From NCBI GenBank assembly GCA_025024175.1, contig QCXZ01000086.1, forward strand, positions 13,420,245 to 13,484,244: DNA of 64,000 nt, read 5' to 3'. Positions 31,231 through 42,200 of the stretch are shown in pieces. Both the position numbers and the translations under genes were made by a program. This DNA comes from Rhyzopertha dominica. Lineage: Eukaryota > Arthropoda > Insecta > Coleoptera > Bostrichidae. The number at the start of each line of letters is the position of its first letter. The stretch's first letter is position 1. Below the pieces are notes generated by a model, which saw only the letters and a list, made by a program, of their open reading frames with translations, was not told the DNA's origin and searched no databases.

Positions 31231-31739
31231 CTACTTCCGGTGTAACCGGAAGTCGACAATATAGTTTTTTCTAAATTTCTCAAAAATTATTAAAGATAGA
31301 TACCTACCATGTTATATCAAACGAAAAGGAATTTTAATGTGCATTTAACTGCGAAAAAACAATTGCATGGTTCTATTTAAAAAAACCAAGTTATCCATGT
31401 TTGAATTTCTCGAAATTCAAAGTGCCATATCTTTCTGAAGCTTGAGAAAAAATATTCAAAGTTAACGGCATTAGATGTAGTCATTCTTACCCTGCATAAC
31501 TGTGAAAACCGCACTTTATTATCTTTTGTGTTTTTAAAGATATCGTTAATTCTTTGGAGCACTGCAAACGTTATTTTTTTAACAAAATGTCAAATAACGC
31601 CAAAACGGCTGATCTTAGGCCACATGTATTGTTAATAAACTCACACTAGAATTCACCAAGGAATCTAAAAATGTAATAATATATAGGGTGTTCCATTTAA
31701 AATAACAAAGTTACGGTCTACTTCCGATATAACCGGAAG
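31231..31739. repeat. Direct copies of an ACTTCCGG...CCGGAAG hairpin motif
   Basis: CTACTTCCGGTGTAACCGG at 31231 and a variant CTACTTCCGATATAACCGG at 31718 lie in the same orientation in intron 1 of the recombinase gene. Each is itself an imperfect palindrome. Probably ends of, or units within, short non-autonomous repeats. Confidence 0.5.
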
Positions 31740-31871
31740 CGAGAGGAAGTTGAAAATATTTTTAAAAAAGAGATCCCATGACCTCTTAAATATTACCAAA
31801 CTTTCAAATTTTTATTTCAATAATTTTCCCGAAAACGTCTAATGAACTACTTATGTGAATCACCCTGTATA
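31682..31871. mobile_element. Short MITE-like sequence with TATA(CA)GGGTG ends
   Basis: Starts TATAGGGTGTTCC and ends CACCCTGTATA, about 190 bp, in intron 1 of the recombinase gene. The ends match those of the large foldback element at 32771-34254 (TACAGGGTGTCC type), suggesting one TIR family. Confidence 0.45.
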
Positions 31872-32198
31872 AAAATATTTTAATTCGCAAAATATTTTAT
31901 AACTTACTAAACTATGGCAATTATATGAATGCAGTGATGTTTTCTTTTAGGTAGGAGAGCCGAAAATTTGGTAGGCCCTCGTCGCGTTNCCAAGGACGAG
32001 AACCAACGAAATTGAGAGCTTTCCGACCTAAAAAGAATACGTCCACAGTATTCTTATAATTGTCAAAGTTTAATGCGAATGTGGCCGACTGTAGCAACCA
32101 GCCCAAACATAGTTTCAAGATTCACACACGTGAATAGTAGCTTCAACATTATTTAATATGCAATACCTAAATATAAAGTTAAAATCTCAACAACTTAC

Positions 32199-32340
32199 TT
32201 GAAAGCAACTTGTTAATATCGGCAATATCCAAACCCCGAGTGCTTTCGTACTTAGGAATTTCTAAACTTGATATTATGCTTTCGTCTGCTGCTCTAACCT
32301 TGGCCTTGGCTAGTTGTAATATTTTCCTATTTCTCTCCAT
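32199..32340 (-). CDS. Crypton-like tyrosine recombinase gene, first coding exon
   Basis: ATG at 32338-32340; 142 bp to a GTAAGT donor (32193-32198). Reads MERNRKILQLAKAK and ends GLDIADINKLLS, a charged helical N-terminus. It leaves one base, completed by exon 2. With the GTAATG donor for exon 3 the full gene has four exons and 852 residues without a stop or frameshift, so it could be a functional protein or a recently domesticated one. Confidence 0.65.
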
Positions 32341-32770
32341 GCTAAAACAAACACATTACATTTAGTCTTTCTCACTTGTAATAATAATAAATACAAGCAC
32401 AGGCAAAATGTTATATAATATTCAAAATCCTTTCTTAAATTACCTTTATTTAATAATATGGTGCCTACCTTTTTGTTTAGACGTTCTGTGGATACGTGAT
32501 ACACGAATTTATGCGTGGTCTTACTTCTGACTTCGCGTAGGAAAACACAAGCTGTGTTTGTGTTTATTGTGGTGCCAAGTCGGAATTAAGAAATAATCAC
32601 TTTTTGCCTCCCTTTTTACTGAAACTTCCACTTGCGTTACGATTGCCCTGCACACCGCAAAAAATGGCAGCTGTAAACTGCAACCTACAACTCCAACACC
32701 CAACTAATCCAACAGGTGTTTCGGTGTTTGGCTAAAATGGCGAGTGCGTGGTAACGCATCACGTGGCCCA
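32341..32770. other. Region upstream of the recombinase gene, no coding signal
   Basis: Holds the 5' flank of the minus-strand recombinase gene, with a locally higher GC patch at 32560-32760. No promoter element can be named with confidence. Confidence 0.35.
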
Positions 32771-34254
32771 TATACAGCGCGTCCCATTAAGAAAGACGAG
32801 TTAAAGATGAGCAAAAAAATCAAACAAATGGTACTTCGTGTCGGGTTGCAGCACTACATTCTTAAATAGGTGCTTTACAAATTTTAGCATTGTATTCATT
32901 GACTATTCACATAACAAGAACATATTATAATGAAAATATTTACAAGAAAAAAAAACTTACATTGTGGGAAATCTTCCAGAAGGCATATCTTCTTTATTTT
33001 ATGAGATATCAAAAAAGTGTTAACACAAAAATTGTTTGAAAAATATAACTCTAACATGAGGCCCCATCCAATTTTTTATACAAATTAGGAATTTTGAGAT
33101 TTACTCTTAAGGGTGCAAAAAAAATAGTAGAACTGGTACTGGAAAATAATGGCATTAGTAAGGTATATTTTTTGCTTTTTAACAATATATCACATGTTAC
33201 ACTTATTTTTTAGAAATAATTTTTATTTGCGGAAGTACTTTTAAATTCACATTTTCTGTCTTTTGTTTTTATTTATTTTATGAAATATGGATTGCCATGG
33301 TTAAGCGTCTAAAACAAATGAAACAGAATGGTCAAAGTGTGCCATGACGCTAATATTTCTGGGTTTTTGTCTTAAAATTTGTATTGCGAAGGTCAACTAT
33401 TTACATGGATTAATTACAATAAAATAGAATACTATTGTAGATAGGTACATGCTAAGGCAGTTAAATCGTCGAATGCAAAATATCTATTACTCATAGTTTT
33501 AGATATTTATTTTAGCGAAGAAATGGATAAACCAAATGATATTATTGTGTATTTAAACAGATTCTGCTGCTCTTTGTATTATTATTTTTTGTTAATAATT
33601 CAATATAAAAAATTAATTGGACTTTATTGCATTTTTACATTTTATCGACAGTAATTTTTCCAATGATTTCTTATTAACGGTTAAGACAAAAAATATACAA
33701 TCATGGCACTGTTTGATGGTTCTGTTTCTTTTGTTCTGCGTGTTTGTTCAGAACAATAGTGATTTTATAAAAAACTAAAACAAGTGACAAAAAATTGTAA
33801 ATTTAAAATAGTTTTCGCATATTATAAATTATTTGTAAAAAGTAAGTATCAGGTGTGACATATCGTTGAAAAGCAAAAAATAGGTTCTATTTAATGCCAT
33901 TATTTTGCGGTACCGGTTTTGCGATTTTTTAACGCCCCTAAAAATAAATCTCAAAATCTCTAGTTTGTATTAAAAAATTGATAGAGCCTCATTGTAGAGT
34001 TATATTTTGCAAACAATTTTTGTCTTAACACTTTTTTACATCTTTTGAATTAAGGAAGATATGCCTTCTCGAAAGTTTCGCAAAATGTAAGTTTTTTCAT
34101 AACAACTTTTTAAGTAGACCATGGATTTCGAACTTTTTAACGGCGTTTTGTAGATTATATAAATTGACACAATTTTTGTAACAACATTTTTCTTGTAAAA
34201 TCAATATTAACATAGATATTTTGAGTGGCCCCGATAAAATGGACACCCTGTATA
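32771..34254. mobile_element. Foldback (long inverted repeat) transposon, about 1.48 kb
   Basis: Left end TACAGCGCGTCCCATT and right end (reverse complement) TACAGGGTGTCCATTT. The arms, about 32771-33390 and 33670-34254, are diverged but clearly inverted copies: for example GAAGGCATATCTTC, AAAATTGTTTG and AATAATGGCATTA occur in both in mirrored order. TA or TATA flanks both ends. No transposase frame: a non-autonomous element, possibly mobilised by a TA-targeting (Tc1/mariner-like) enzyme. Confidence 0.75.
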
Positions 34255-35630
34255 GGGTGTTTTATTTAAAAAATTTAAGAATGTATTGAACGACCCGTGT
34301 ATAAGAGTGGGAGGAGTAAAAATATTTTGGTTTTGTAGACATAAGTACCCCGTCCATCACTGCATTTGCTGAATTTTAAAAACCGTAGTAACATTTGTGT
34401 AATATTCCATCCACGCACTAATGGGCCACCCTGGATAGCGTGTCCCAAAATTAGCTTACCAAACTTTGCTATTAGATTATATGTCTAAAAATAGTACTCA
34501 AGTTCTCAAAAACATAATTCGGAAAACGGAACTATCGTCTCTGAAATATGCGTCCCTGAATACGGTTTTTATTAAAATTTTTATTATTATTTTTGAGCTT
34601 AGAATTCCTAGTAAAGTTTGGCAGGCTAACTTTGGGTCACCAGCTAAACGGAATTCTTGAACCTTAACAAAAAATGTGTATGACAATTTTATAGGCTGCT
34701 AGGTATTTGACTTACCTCGTAAGGAAGACAGGATTCATAACTAGTATCTTAACTCTATTATTGAAATGTTTACAATAAATATAAATAAGCACCTAATGTT
34801 TGTTCAAAATTTTGAAATTTTATTTGCAAACTAGTTAAATTTATGGAGGTGAGGGTAAAAGTAAGCCTCATTTTTTTGTATGATATTTTTTTAATTATCA
34901 CTTTAAAATTTTAATACCTTAAAAGTTACACAAAAAGAGAAATTCTTGTCAATTTAACTCTTAAGTAAGTACGAAAGTTAAAACGTATCTACCGATCCCG
35001 GTCTCTCAAACAACTATTTTGTTTTGATTTGTTCGGACTTTTTTCTTTTCAACAACTGTATACCTGTAAATCAAAATTTTACAGTATGGAACTTTACAAT
35101 TGTTTCGTTTTACCGTTTTAAGAAAAATCTGCACAAGTAGACATTTTTAGCATTGAAACAGAAAAAAAAATATTATTTATGACATAAACTCAACATACAC
35201 AAGAAAGCTACATGTTTGCCTAAAGCTGAAGAATGTTTTGAATGAGAAACTGCGCGCGTCAAAAAATAAACGCGTTATGTGTAATATATTATGGTCTGAG
35301 ATCACTGAAAAAAGAAGGATTTCTGCAAAAAGTATGTAAAACAAAGTCAATCTCTTGTGATGATAAGTACATCATGATCGTAATTTTTAATTTTGTAAGA
35401 TTTTTGTAGTTTTGCTGTTATTGTTTTGCTCTGAAATAGGCGTGGTGCATAGGGGCATTCAATACCTCTTGCGTATCAATCATAATCAATATTTCACTTG
35501 AATGAGTTTTTTTAAAGTCTGGATTACCACGCTAAAACAGGTACAGGTGCAAAACCAATGTTTTAGGTGCGCAAAATTTGTCTTTGTAGTTAGGAATCGA
35601 ATGCTTAAAAATGTTACACAAATACCGATC

Positions 35631-35649
35631 AGCGGTCTGTGAGACCGCT
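35631..35649. repeat. Perfect 19-base hairpin
   Basis: AGCGGTCT, loop GTG, AGACCGCT. Eight-base perfect arms; function unknown. Confidence 0.7.
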
Positions 35650-35843
35650 ATCAAACTTTATTATATTATTAAAATTAGCTAAACCTAGATACCGACAAAA
35701 GCTTCTGGCAAGCAACTAGTCATGACGTGACTTAATGGTACATAGAGGGAGAACTCACTGTGGCCACCTCGCCCGTCAAACTAAAAATTTTAAAGCACAG
35801 GGCGGTCTCGTATACCGATGGTCGGTAGTTAGGGGTTAAGGCA

Positions 35844-35912
35844 CGTGGTCGCCAACCCATCCATCGCGAGCTACCGCTAGCTATCAAAGGCGGTTCTGGT
35901 AGCTCACAACGT
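35844..35912. mobile_element. Relic resembling a hAT transposon terminus
   Basis: GTGGTCGCCAACCC is followed by ATCGCGAGCTACCGCTAGCT and later GGTAGCTCA. The sequence looks like hAT termini of the CAGGGGTCGGCAACC type that read on into GAGCTACC, but the leading CAG is missing. No partner end was located. Confidence 0.35.
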
Positions 35913-36221
35913 TCTTTAAGATTAAAAATTCAAATGTGTCAAATTCGTAGAATATCCCACAAATTTTGCAAATTTGCATAATAGCATGGGAGAGAAAAAA
36001 ACTAGCTTAATGATTTTTGATATAAAAGCAATTGTAAAAAACATTTTTGATTATTATATACAACTAATTAAAATTAAGAAATTCTTTCCCCTCTTTAGGA
36101 ATTCTGGTTAATTAGGTTCCCCTCAACTCATATATACAATTATATATGGGATATCTATATGGGATCACCCGGAGGCTAGGTCGCCTCTTACGTGTGCCGG
36201 AGGCGACAGCTTACCGCGTAT

Positions 36222-36223
<2 letters not shown>

Positions 36224-36269
<46 letters not shown>
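36224..36269. repeat. (TA)n microsatellite, left of the Penelope-like element
   Basis: About 23 TA units, 77 bases outside the left inverted arm. A second tract lies at 37676-37736 on the right. Confidence 0.95.
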
Positions 36270-36273
<4 letters not shown>

Positions 36274-36346
36274 AACTAGTTTTCCGGGATCTGCTCCGCG
36301 TTGTCAAATGTTGATCCTCCACTGGACCGTTGAACTGACGACGTTT

Positions 36347-36639
36347 CTAGTCGTGCTAATTGTTTATATTTCGGGTCTCTTGTGACCCTTTATCAAAACA
36401 ACTACAAATTAACAAAACCAGTATTATACAAAAACATAACAAATTCTTGTAAAAAACTTACAGCACAAAGCCAACAATAAGAAAGCAAAACTCGATATTC
36501 TCGCACAACGTTCTTCTACTGTATATCTGTGGCAACTTCACTAAAAGGAAATATAAACCAAAAATCCAAAAAAACCTTTTATAATTTTGTGATATGACAT
36601 AATTTCAAATTTTTGACAAAAGTATTGACAACTATTACA
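36347..36639. repeat. Penelope-like terminal repeat (pLTR), left inverted arm
   Basis: 293 bp, the reverse complement of 37289-37581, with equal length and no indel seen. It includes GGGTCTCTTGTGACCC, which on the minus strand forms a stem followed by GAAAT and preceded by TGATAA: a degenerate hammerhead-like arrangement, as found in pLTRs. The coding part starts inside its inner end. Confidence 0.85.
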
Positions 36640-37110
36640 ACAAAAATTAAGAAAATATTTAGGTCTGTTAAACATATAAAGATCGCGTGTTACAATGTTA
36701 AAACTAACTTATCTCTCTTTTCTAAATTAAAAGACAGTATAGACAGACTGGATCTTCATAATATCGTTTATCTTATAAATTGCTTTGATTGCCAACAAGT
36801 ATACATCGGTCAATCAAAACAATCGCTTAGGCAAAGGATAACTGGACACAAAAGCGACACAAAACTTAGACCCCAGAGATGTGCTCTTGCTCAACACGCA
36901 GTGGACCTAGGTCACAATTTTGATTTTAACAATCCCAAAGTATTAACTATTGAAAAAAACTACAAAAAAAGACTTTTTATGNNGATGTGTTGTGTATATG
37001 AGCGTGATAATACTGTTAATAAAAAATCAGACGTAGACAATTTAAGTATTATATATAAATATTTGTTTCAATTAGACTCGTGTCGAAAACCACAGTTACA
37101 TCCTGATTAG
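36613..37110 (+). pseudogene. GIY-YIG endonuclease domain of a Penelope-like retroelement
   Basis: The 165-residue open frame carries IVYLINCFDCQQVYIGQSKQ (GIY-YIG core with a CxxC-like Cys pair), RQRITGHKSD with the catalytic Arg, and HAVDLGHNF. This nuclease is fused to the C-terminus of Penelope reverse transcriptase and nicks the target for integration. Only this domain remains between the two inverted arms; the RT is missing, so the copy is 5'-truncated. Two N bases lie near 36982. Stop at 37108-37110. Confidence 0.88.
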
Positions 37111-37288
37111 GTGTGGATTCTTTTCATGATTAGTTATGCTTGCTTTTCTTTCAATTATAATCATTATTTTTATTATATTATTTTTTTTTTCTCTCATACT
37201 GTGGGTTTCTTGTCGTTATTATTAAATATATATATTTTTTTTTGGTATTTCCATTCTATATGCAGTTTGGTGGATGTCGCGTTTTGTT

Positions 37289-37581
37289 TGTAATAGTTGT
37301 CAATACTTTTGTCAAAAATTTGAAATTATGTCATATCACAAAATTATAAAAGGTTTTTTTGGATTTTTGGTTTATATTTCCTTTTAGTGAAGTTGCCACA
37401 GATATACAGTAGAAGAACGTTGTGCGAGAATATCGAGTTTTGCTTTCTTATTGTTGGCTTTGTGCTGTAAGTTTTTTACAAGAATTTGTTATGTTTTTGT
37501 ATAAAACTGGTTTTGTTAATTTGTAGTTGTTTTGATAAAGGGTCACAAGAGACCCGAAATATAAACAATTAGCACGACTAG
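37289..37581. repeat. Penelope-like terminal repeat (pLTR), right inverted arm
   Basis: Reverse-complement partner of 36347-36639. Inverted terminal arms around a truncated coding part are an arrangement known for Penelope-like elements. It reads TTTTGATAAAGGGTC, loop ACAAGA, GACCCGAAAT on the plus strand. Confidence 0.85.
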
Positions 37582-37670
37582 CTTCGCTATATTTTAATGC
37601 CCAAGCCAGCCGGGTCACCCAATTATTGAATTATATTATATACAATATCGTTCGGCGAGTATCTCCATTA

Positions 37671-37675
<5 letters not shown>

Positions 37676-37736
<61 letters not shown>
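37676..37736. repeat. (TA)n microsatellite, right of the Penelope-like element
   Basis: About 30 TA units. Together with 36224-36269 it brackets the element, consistent with insertion into a TA-rich target. Confidence 0.95.
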
Positions 37737-37738
<2 letters not shown>

Positions 37739-37906
37739 TAATAGATAGTGATATTACTATAGGTACTTCAAGACTTGGAGCAAGTACATTAATATCAAAA
37801 TTCCCCAATGTTGTTTTAACGACTACCCAAATTACTTCTCACATCACTCGTTCTCTAATATAATTTAACACAGGTACAATGGACAATAAGTGTTATCATT
37901 ACTCAC

Positions 37907-38237
37907 CTTGTTGTCTTTTCTGATTGTTTCTGATCACTTGTTTCAAGCGAACGGCTCGTTGAGGACATCTCTGATGATGTTTCCAGGAAGGATGCTGCTA
38001 CCTCAGTTGTCAAAAGTGAACTATCGTCAGATGTTGATGGTAAGAAGTTGGTAAACTTCTTTTGACAGCAACAACTTTGGTACAACATTAGGTTTAAGAT
38101 AAACACGATTTGCTATCTTTATAAAATCGGAAGATTCAAAATGTTTAGAACAAACAACTTTGTCCTTAACTGCAGCATTTTCCTCATATCCTACTGCAAC
38201 CAACCATTCCTTTAGAAGTGCTTCCTCACGAGGAAAT
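37907..38237 (-). pseudogene. THAP zinc-finger second exon with Ser/Thr-rich linker (candidate P-element transposase 5' part)
   Basis: After a TTTTAG acceptor the minus strand reads FPREEALLKEWLVAVG, then VVCSKHFESSDF and LKPNVVPKL: the second half of a C2CH THAP DNA-binding domain (CxxH pair, HF and the closing V-P motif). The THAP frame stops near 38040; a shifted frame is open from there through a Ser/Thr-rich linker to a GTGAGT donor (37901-37906). In that frame the exon leaves two bases, as the P-transposase linker exon at 15687 requires, and both sides are Ser/Thr-rich. A one-base frameshift lies near 38045-38075. Confidence 0.7.
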
Positions 38238-38281
38238 CTAAAACATAAAGCAAAAACATTTATAATTATTACAACATTTAT

Positions 38282-38349
38282 CTATGAAATGCTATTCCTT
38301 CTAATCTGCGGCGTTTATTATTTTTGCAATGTTTTACTGAGCAACTCAT
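38282..38349 (-). pseudogene. THAP zinc-finger first exon with damaged splice donor
   Basis: ATG at 38347-38349. Reads MSCSVKHCKNNKRRRLEGIAFHR, with the CxxxxC pair that opens a THAP domain and the FH(K/R) motif before the intron. It leaves two bases and joins in phase to 38237. The donor position reads ATAAAT where GTAAAT would be expected, a single-base change that should block normal splicing unless another site is used. Confidence 0.7.
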
Positions 38350-38498
38350 TGTTTCTTAAAACACATTAACAAAATAGGTACAGAAAGATTACACAATAAT
38401 CCAACACTTTAACTTCACTGAATACGAACACCACTAAACCAAACAAAATAAAGCCCACGCGATTACACTACACTTTGACCTTTGACGGTTTGAGTTAC

Positions 38499-38578
38499 AC
38501 ATGGCTGCCCCCAAGGCGTCCCATGAAAATTAGGATGCGCAGTCGTCTATACGCAATCTCGTTCTCCATATCTCTGGG
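38499..38578. repeat. Diverged dispersed repeat shared with 11141-11221
   Basis: Direct-orientation partner of 11141-11221, just upstream of the THAP first exon. Shared core GGATGCGCAGTCG. Confidence 0.45.
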
Positions 38579-38926
38579 TTTAAATGATGTTCTCCATACT
38601 TATTTGTTTTGCGGCGCCGGAGGCATGCCAAAGAAAGCAGACCAGGAGAATTCAAAATAACTTTGAAAGGATCTTGCTGGATTCAACTGCTTTAAAGGAA
38701 ATAATAAATGTGTAATTATCAAATTAACACCGAATTATTTATTAAAACAAAATATTTAGCTATACATTGCACACAAATAAACAAAAATAAACTCTTTAAT
38801 ACAAAAATACGTAATTATCATATGAACACATACATTACACGTGAGGGTATAAAAATAAACTATGTAAACGAAATGCAACTTAGGATACATTTTTTCAAGT
38901 CTTAAAAACACAAAGATATTCAAAAA

Positions 38927-40762
38927 CTATTTTTTGGTATTCAATAAATCTTCGTTAAAGTGTAGGAACAAGATCTTATTTACATATTTAGGTTTAAGAC
39001 GATTTCGCCGCTCGGTTATTACTTGGCGGGCTTTCGAAAATACTCTTTCGCTCGGTACAGAGGTAGCCACGATTGACAAATATTTTCTTGCTAACTTAGC
39101 TAGTGTTGGGTATAGCATTTCCCTTTTTTTCAACCATTCTAATGGATTATCCTTTCGAAAAATATATGGTTCCTCCAGGTATAATATAAATTCAGCAATG
39201 GCAGTTGCAGTAGGACTTAATGTTGTTACTTGACACCTGACTGTCTCGTCAAATTCTTGCCAAATCATGTTGGTTTCTGATTTTTCCTCGTTACTCTTAA
39301 CCATTGGAACTTCATCATTTGTGTTTTTCTGTCTTTCTTTGTTTGTTAGGGTAACCATTTCTCCTTGCAGCCTATTTTTTGATTTTATATACGCTTTCTC
39401 ATGAGAAAAAGATTTCTCCTTGAATCTAGGATCAAGTAAGGACGCTCTCCCTAGTGTTGTTTTTTCTAAATTAACGAATATTTCGTTATATTGAGCTTTT
39501 AGTTGCGCAATTAATTTTTTTGTAATATCAGACGAGGTCGACATTTCTTTTTCAAATTTGTTCAACTCTGACCCTAGTATAATTTTTAATAAAGTAACAG
39601 TTCTTTCAGCACTCATTTCCGTTTTATCTGCTCAATAGGTTGCAGCATTTTGCAAATTTCCTTCAATAATTTCCATTCGTCTTCTGACAATGTATCAACT
39701 GGATTATGCAATAAGCCAATTGTTACCGTAAGTGGTTCTTCTAATTGAAGAATGCGCTCAAACATAAAAAATATTGAATTCCACCTTGTGGATACATCAT
39801 TTTTCAGTTTTAAAGGGGTGGAAGATGCGTTCAACCTATTTTGGGTCGATTATAATTTTGCATCAGCTTGCAAACTTTTGTGAAAGAGCCCAACAATTTT
39901 TTTGATTTCACCTCGAATTTCTTCTATTTCATGTAATCCTTTTTGTATAATTAAATTTAAAGTGTGAGCTAAGCAAGGGACGTGAAACCAATTTGTTAAT
40001 ATTATGGCAGGTTTCATATTGCTTGCGTTATCTGCTGCAACGAAATGAGCTGTTTCGAGAATACCTTATTCTGTACAAACGTTTCGTAGTAAGTAATACA
40101 TATTTTGTGCCGTGTGACTTTCAGAATAGCCAACACAAGTGAATATACACGACATGAGTTATATTCCTACTTGGTACTCTGTACGAGAGCTCTAATTCTT
40201 TCAAAAATCTTAAAAAAACCTATGTCATGTACTATTGAAAATGGTTGTAAGTCATATGCTATCATATATACTCGTAGGATCAAATCACTAATTTTCTTTT
40301 GTTTCGATAAAGAAATAGGTCGGGATACATAATTTGATAACGAAGTTTGCCTAGGTGATCGGGTTCTCCTGTATGATAGACGAATAGAAGATCGAGGTGT
40401 TGTTCCTGTTCTACTTCCTAATGCTAATTGAGATTCTTGCGAGTGTGAAGTGGATGGTCGTGGAACTGTTAAAAAAAGTGTGACGTGCCGGTGTCTGGGT
40501 GCATAAAATATGCGTAACTTCCATTTTCATTTTGCTGTGTTGCAGGTGGCACTGCATTTCCGGTATTTTGTGAGTTATTGCTGTGTTCTTCTCACAGTAG
40601 AGTGGGATGCTTTATACGTAAATGTTTACGTAAATTCCCTGTTGTACCGCCTTTGTAGGTATACGTATTGTGGCATACATTGCACTTTGCCTTCCCTCCG
40701 GGTAGTTTTGTGAAGTGTAACCAAACAAAGCTTCTTAGTGTAGACTGCACTTCGGAACTCAT
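38927..40762 (-). pseudogene. hAT-family transposase (BED finger, DDE core, C-terminal dimerisation)
   Basis: Starts at ATG 40760-40762 (MSSEVQS). A BED zinc finger follows: FVWLHFTKL, CNVCHNTY, then H...H in LRKHLRIKHP. After a stop (near 40590) come PFSIVHDIGFF, ADNASNM (catalytic Asp) and HVPCLAHTLNLIIQK in broken frames to 39840, then WNSIFFMFERI (39613-39834), and the C-terminal hAT dimerisation region at 38927-39616 with YPTLAKLARKYLSIVATSVPSERVFS. At least three stops or frameshifts. The terminal inverted repeats were not found. Related to ZBED-type hAT proteins. Confidence 0.88.
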
Positions 40763-42200
40763 ATTTTATCACTTGTGTTAGAAAAAGAAGTAACTGAATT
40801 TCTTTACACCTACACTTCACTTTACGAAAAATTTGCGCTTCGGGAAGCGCGGGATGAGTAGTAGGGAAGTTCGATACAGTATAGTGCTGTTTTTATCACA
40901 CTACGTCAACTGATGTTGAGCTAAGATTCATATGTAGGATTGGGCATGTCAATGGGAAAATACTTGCAGTTATAATTATAATTAGTTGCAGCTAATGGTA
41001 CAAAAACAAATATACATCTACTCTACTCCAATATATCGGTGCTCGAAGAACGCGACATTGGCGAATTGTGTGTATCAATAAATTAAACAAGAACGAATCT
41101 ATTCCATTTAATTGCCATTTGAATTTGCAAGTTCTGTTTTTCCACTTAACCTATATCACATAATTTATAATTTAATTTATGAACTGTTCGTATCACTCCT
41201 AAACTGACTGCAGTCAAAACATAAACAACGATCTTTTCAATCATTACCGTCGGACGCCTCAACGTAGTGAGACATCGGTATTGCAAACATGGCAACGTGG
41301 CATAGCCATTAAGGCATCAGCCGGGATGGTAATAATTGCCTACCTACATAATATATTTACGCAGTGCATACTGTGGATAATGGTAACGGTAACGGGTACT
41401 CGTTACAAAGGTACTTGGTACCGGTAATACAAAAAAGTAACGACAATTGACAATACTACTGAACTGTCGAATTTTTCAGTCGGTGGCGTTCGCTGCACCT
41501 TTAAATTGGTTTGTTCCCTATCTCTGTTTTGAAAATTATATCTCTCTCCAAGTGTCGCATCTGTATTAATCTGTGATATTACATAGAGTTTGTATGAGTT
41601 TTATAATATTAAAGTGCACTCTTAAAGTAGTTACAAGAATCTATTAAAGGAATATAATATAATAATAGCATCTGATATTAAATGTACATATTACACCAAT
41701 TTACCTTTATTGTATATTAATTAACTTATACAAAACTAATTTATACTAAGAATGTTTCATTTACAGAATGCATCAGTTGGAAAATTTTTGTGTAGGTCCA
41801 TCTACTGTTTGCAAAATAAATATTTGTCAGCTTTATCAATTTCATGAGCAAGATAATGTTCATTGAACCCCAGTGTACTTAGTTCATTTATTGCAATTGA
41901 AAATATAAAGAAATGCTAATTCTGTCATAACAATTACATACAATGACATTAAAGCAATGAAAATTTGTTGAGGCCTCTGATTTTGGAGATATTTTTACGA
42001 ATTATATAAATTACTAAACATTTGCGTTTTAGACAAAAGAGTGGGCGAAAACCGAACGGGTGGCAACCTTACATATGTGGAAATTTGGCAAATTGTGCCG
42101 TACACATGTTTGTTCTATACCACACTTATTTGAGGTCAAATCATCATCATAATTTAAGGTAATAATTTCTCGGAAAGATCGCTGTAGCTTTAAAACATAT
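40763..42200. other. Non-coding stretch
   Basis: No gene seen. A TGGTAACGGTAACGGGTACT segment near 41384 may belong to a hAT-type end, but no matching end was found. Confidence 0.4.

Larger units (their letters stand above)
34255..36223. other. Non-coding stretch with small repeat relics
   Basis: No gene. Contains a CACCCTGGATAGCGTGTCCC sequence near 34423 similar to the foldback ends, a 19-base hairpin (35631-35649) and a hAT-terminus-like segment (35844-35912). Confidence 0.4.
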
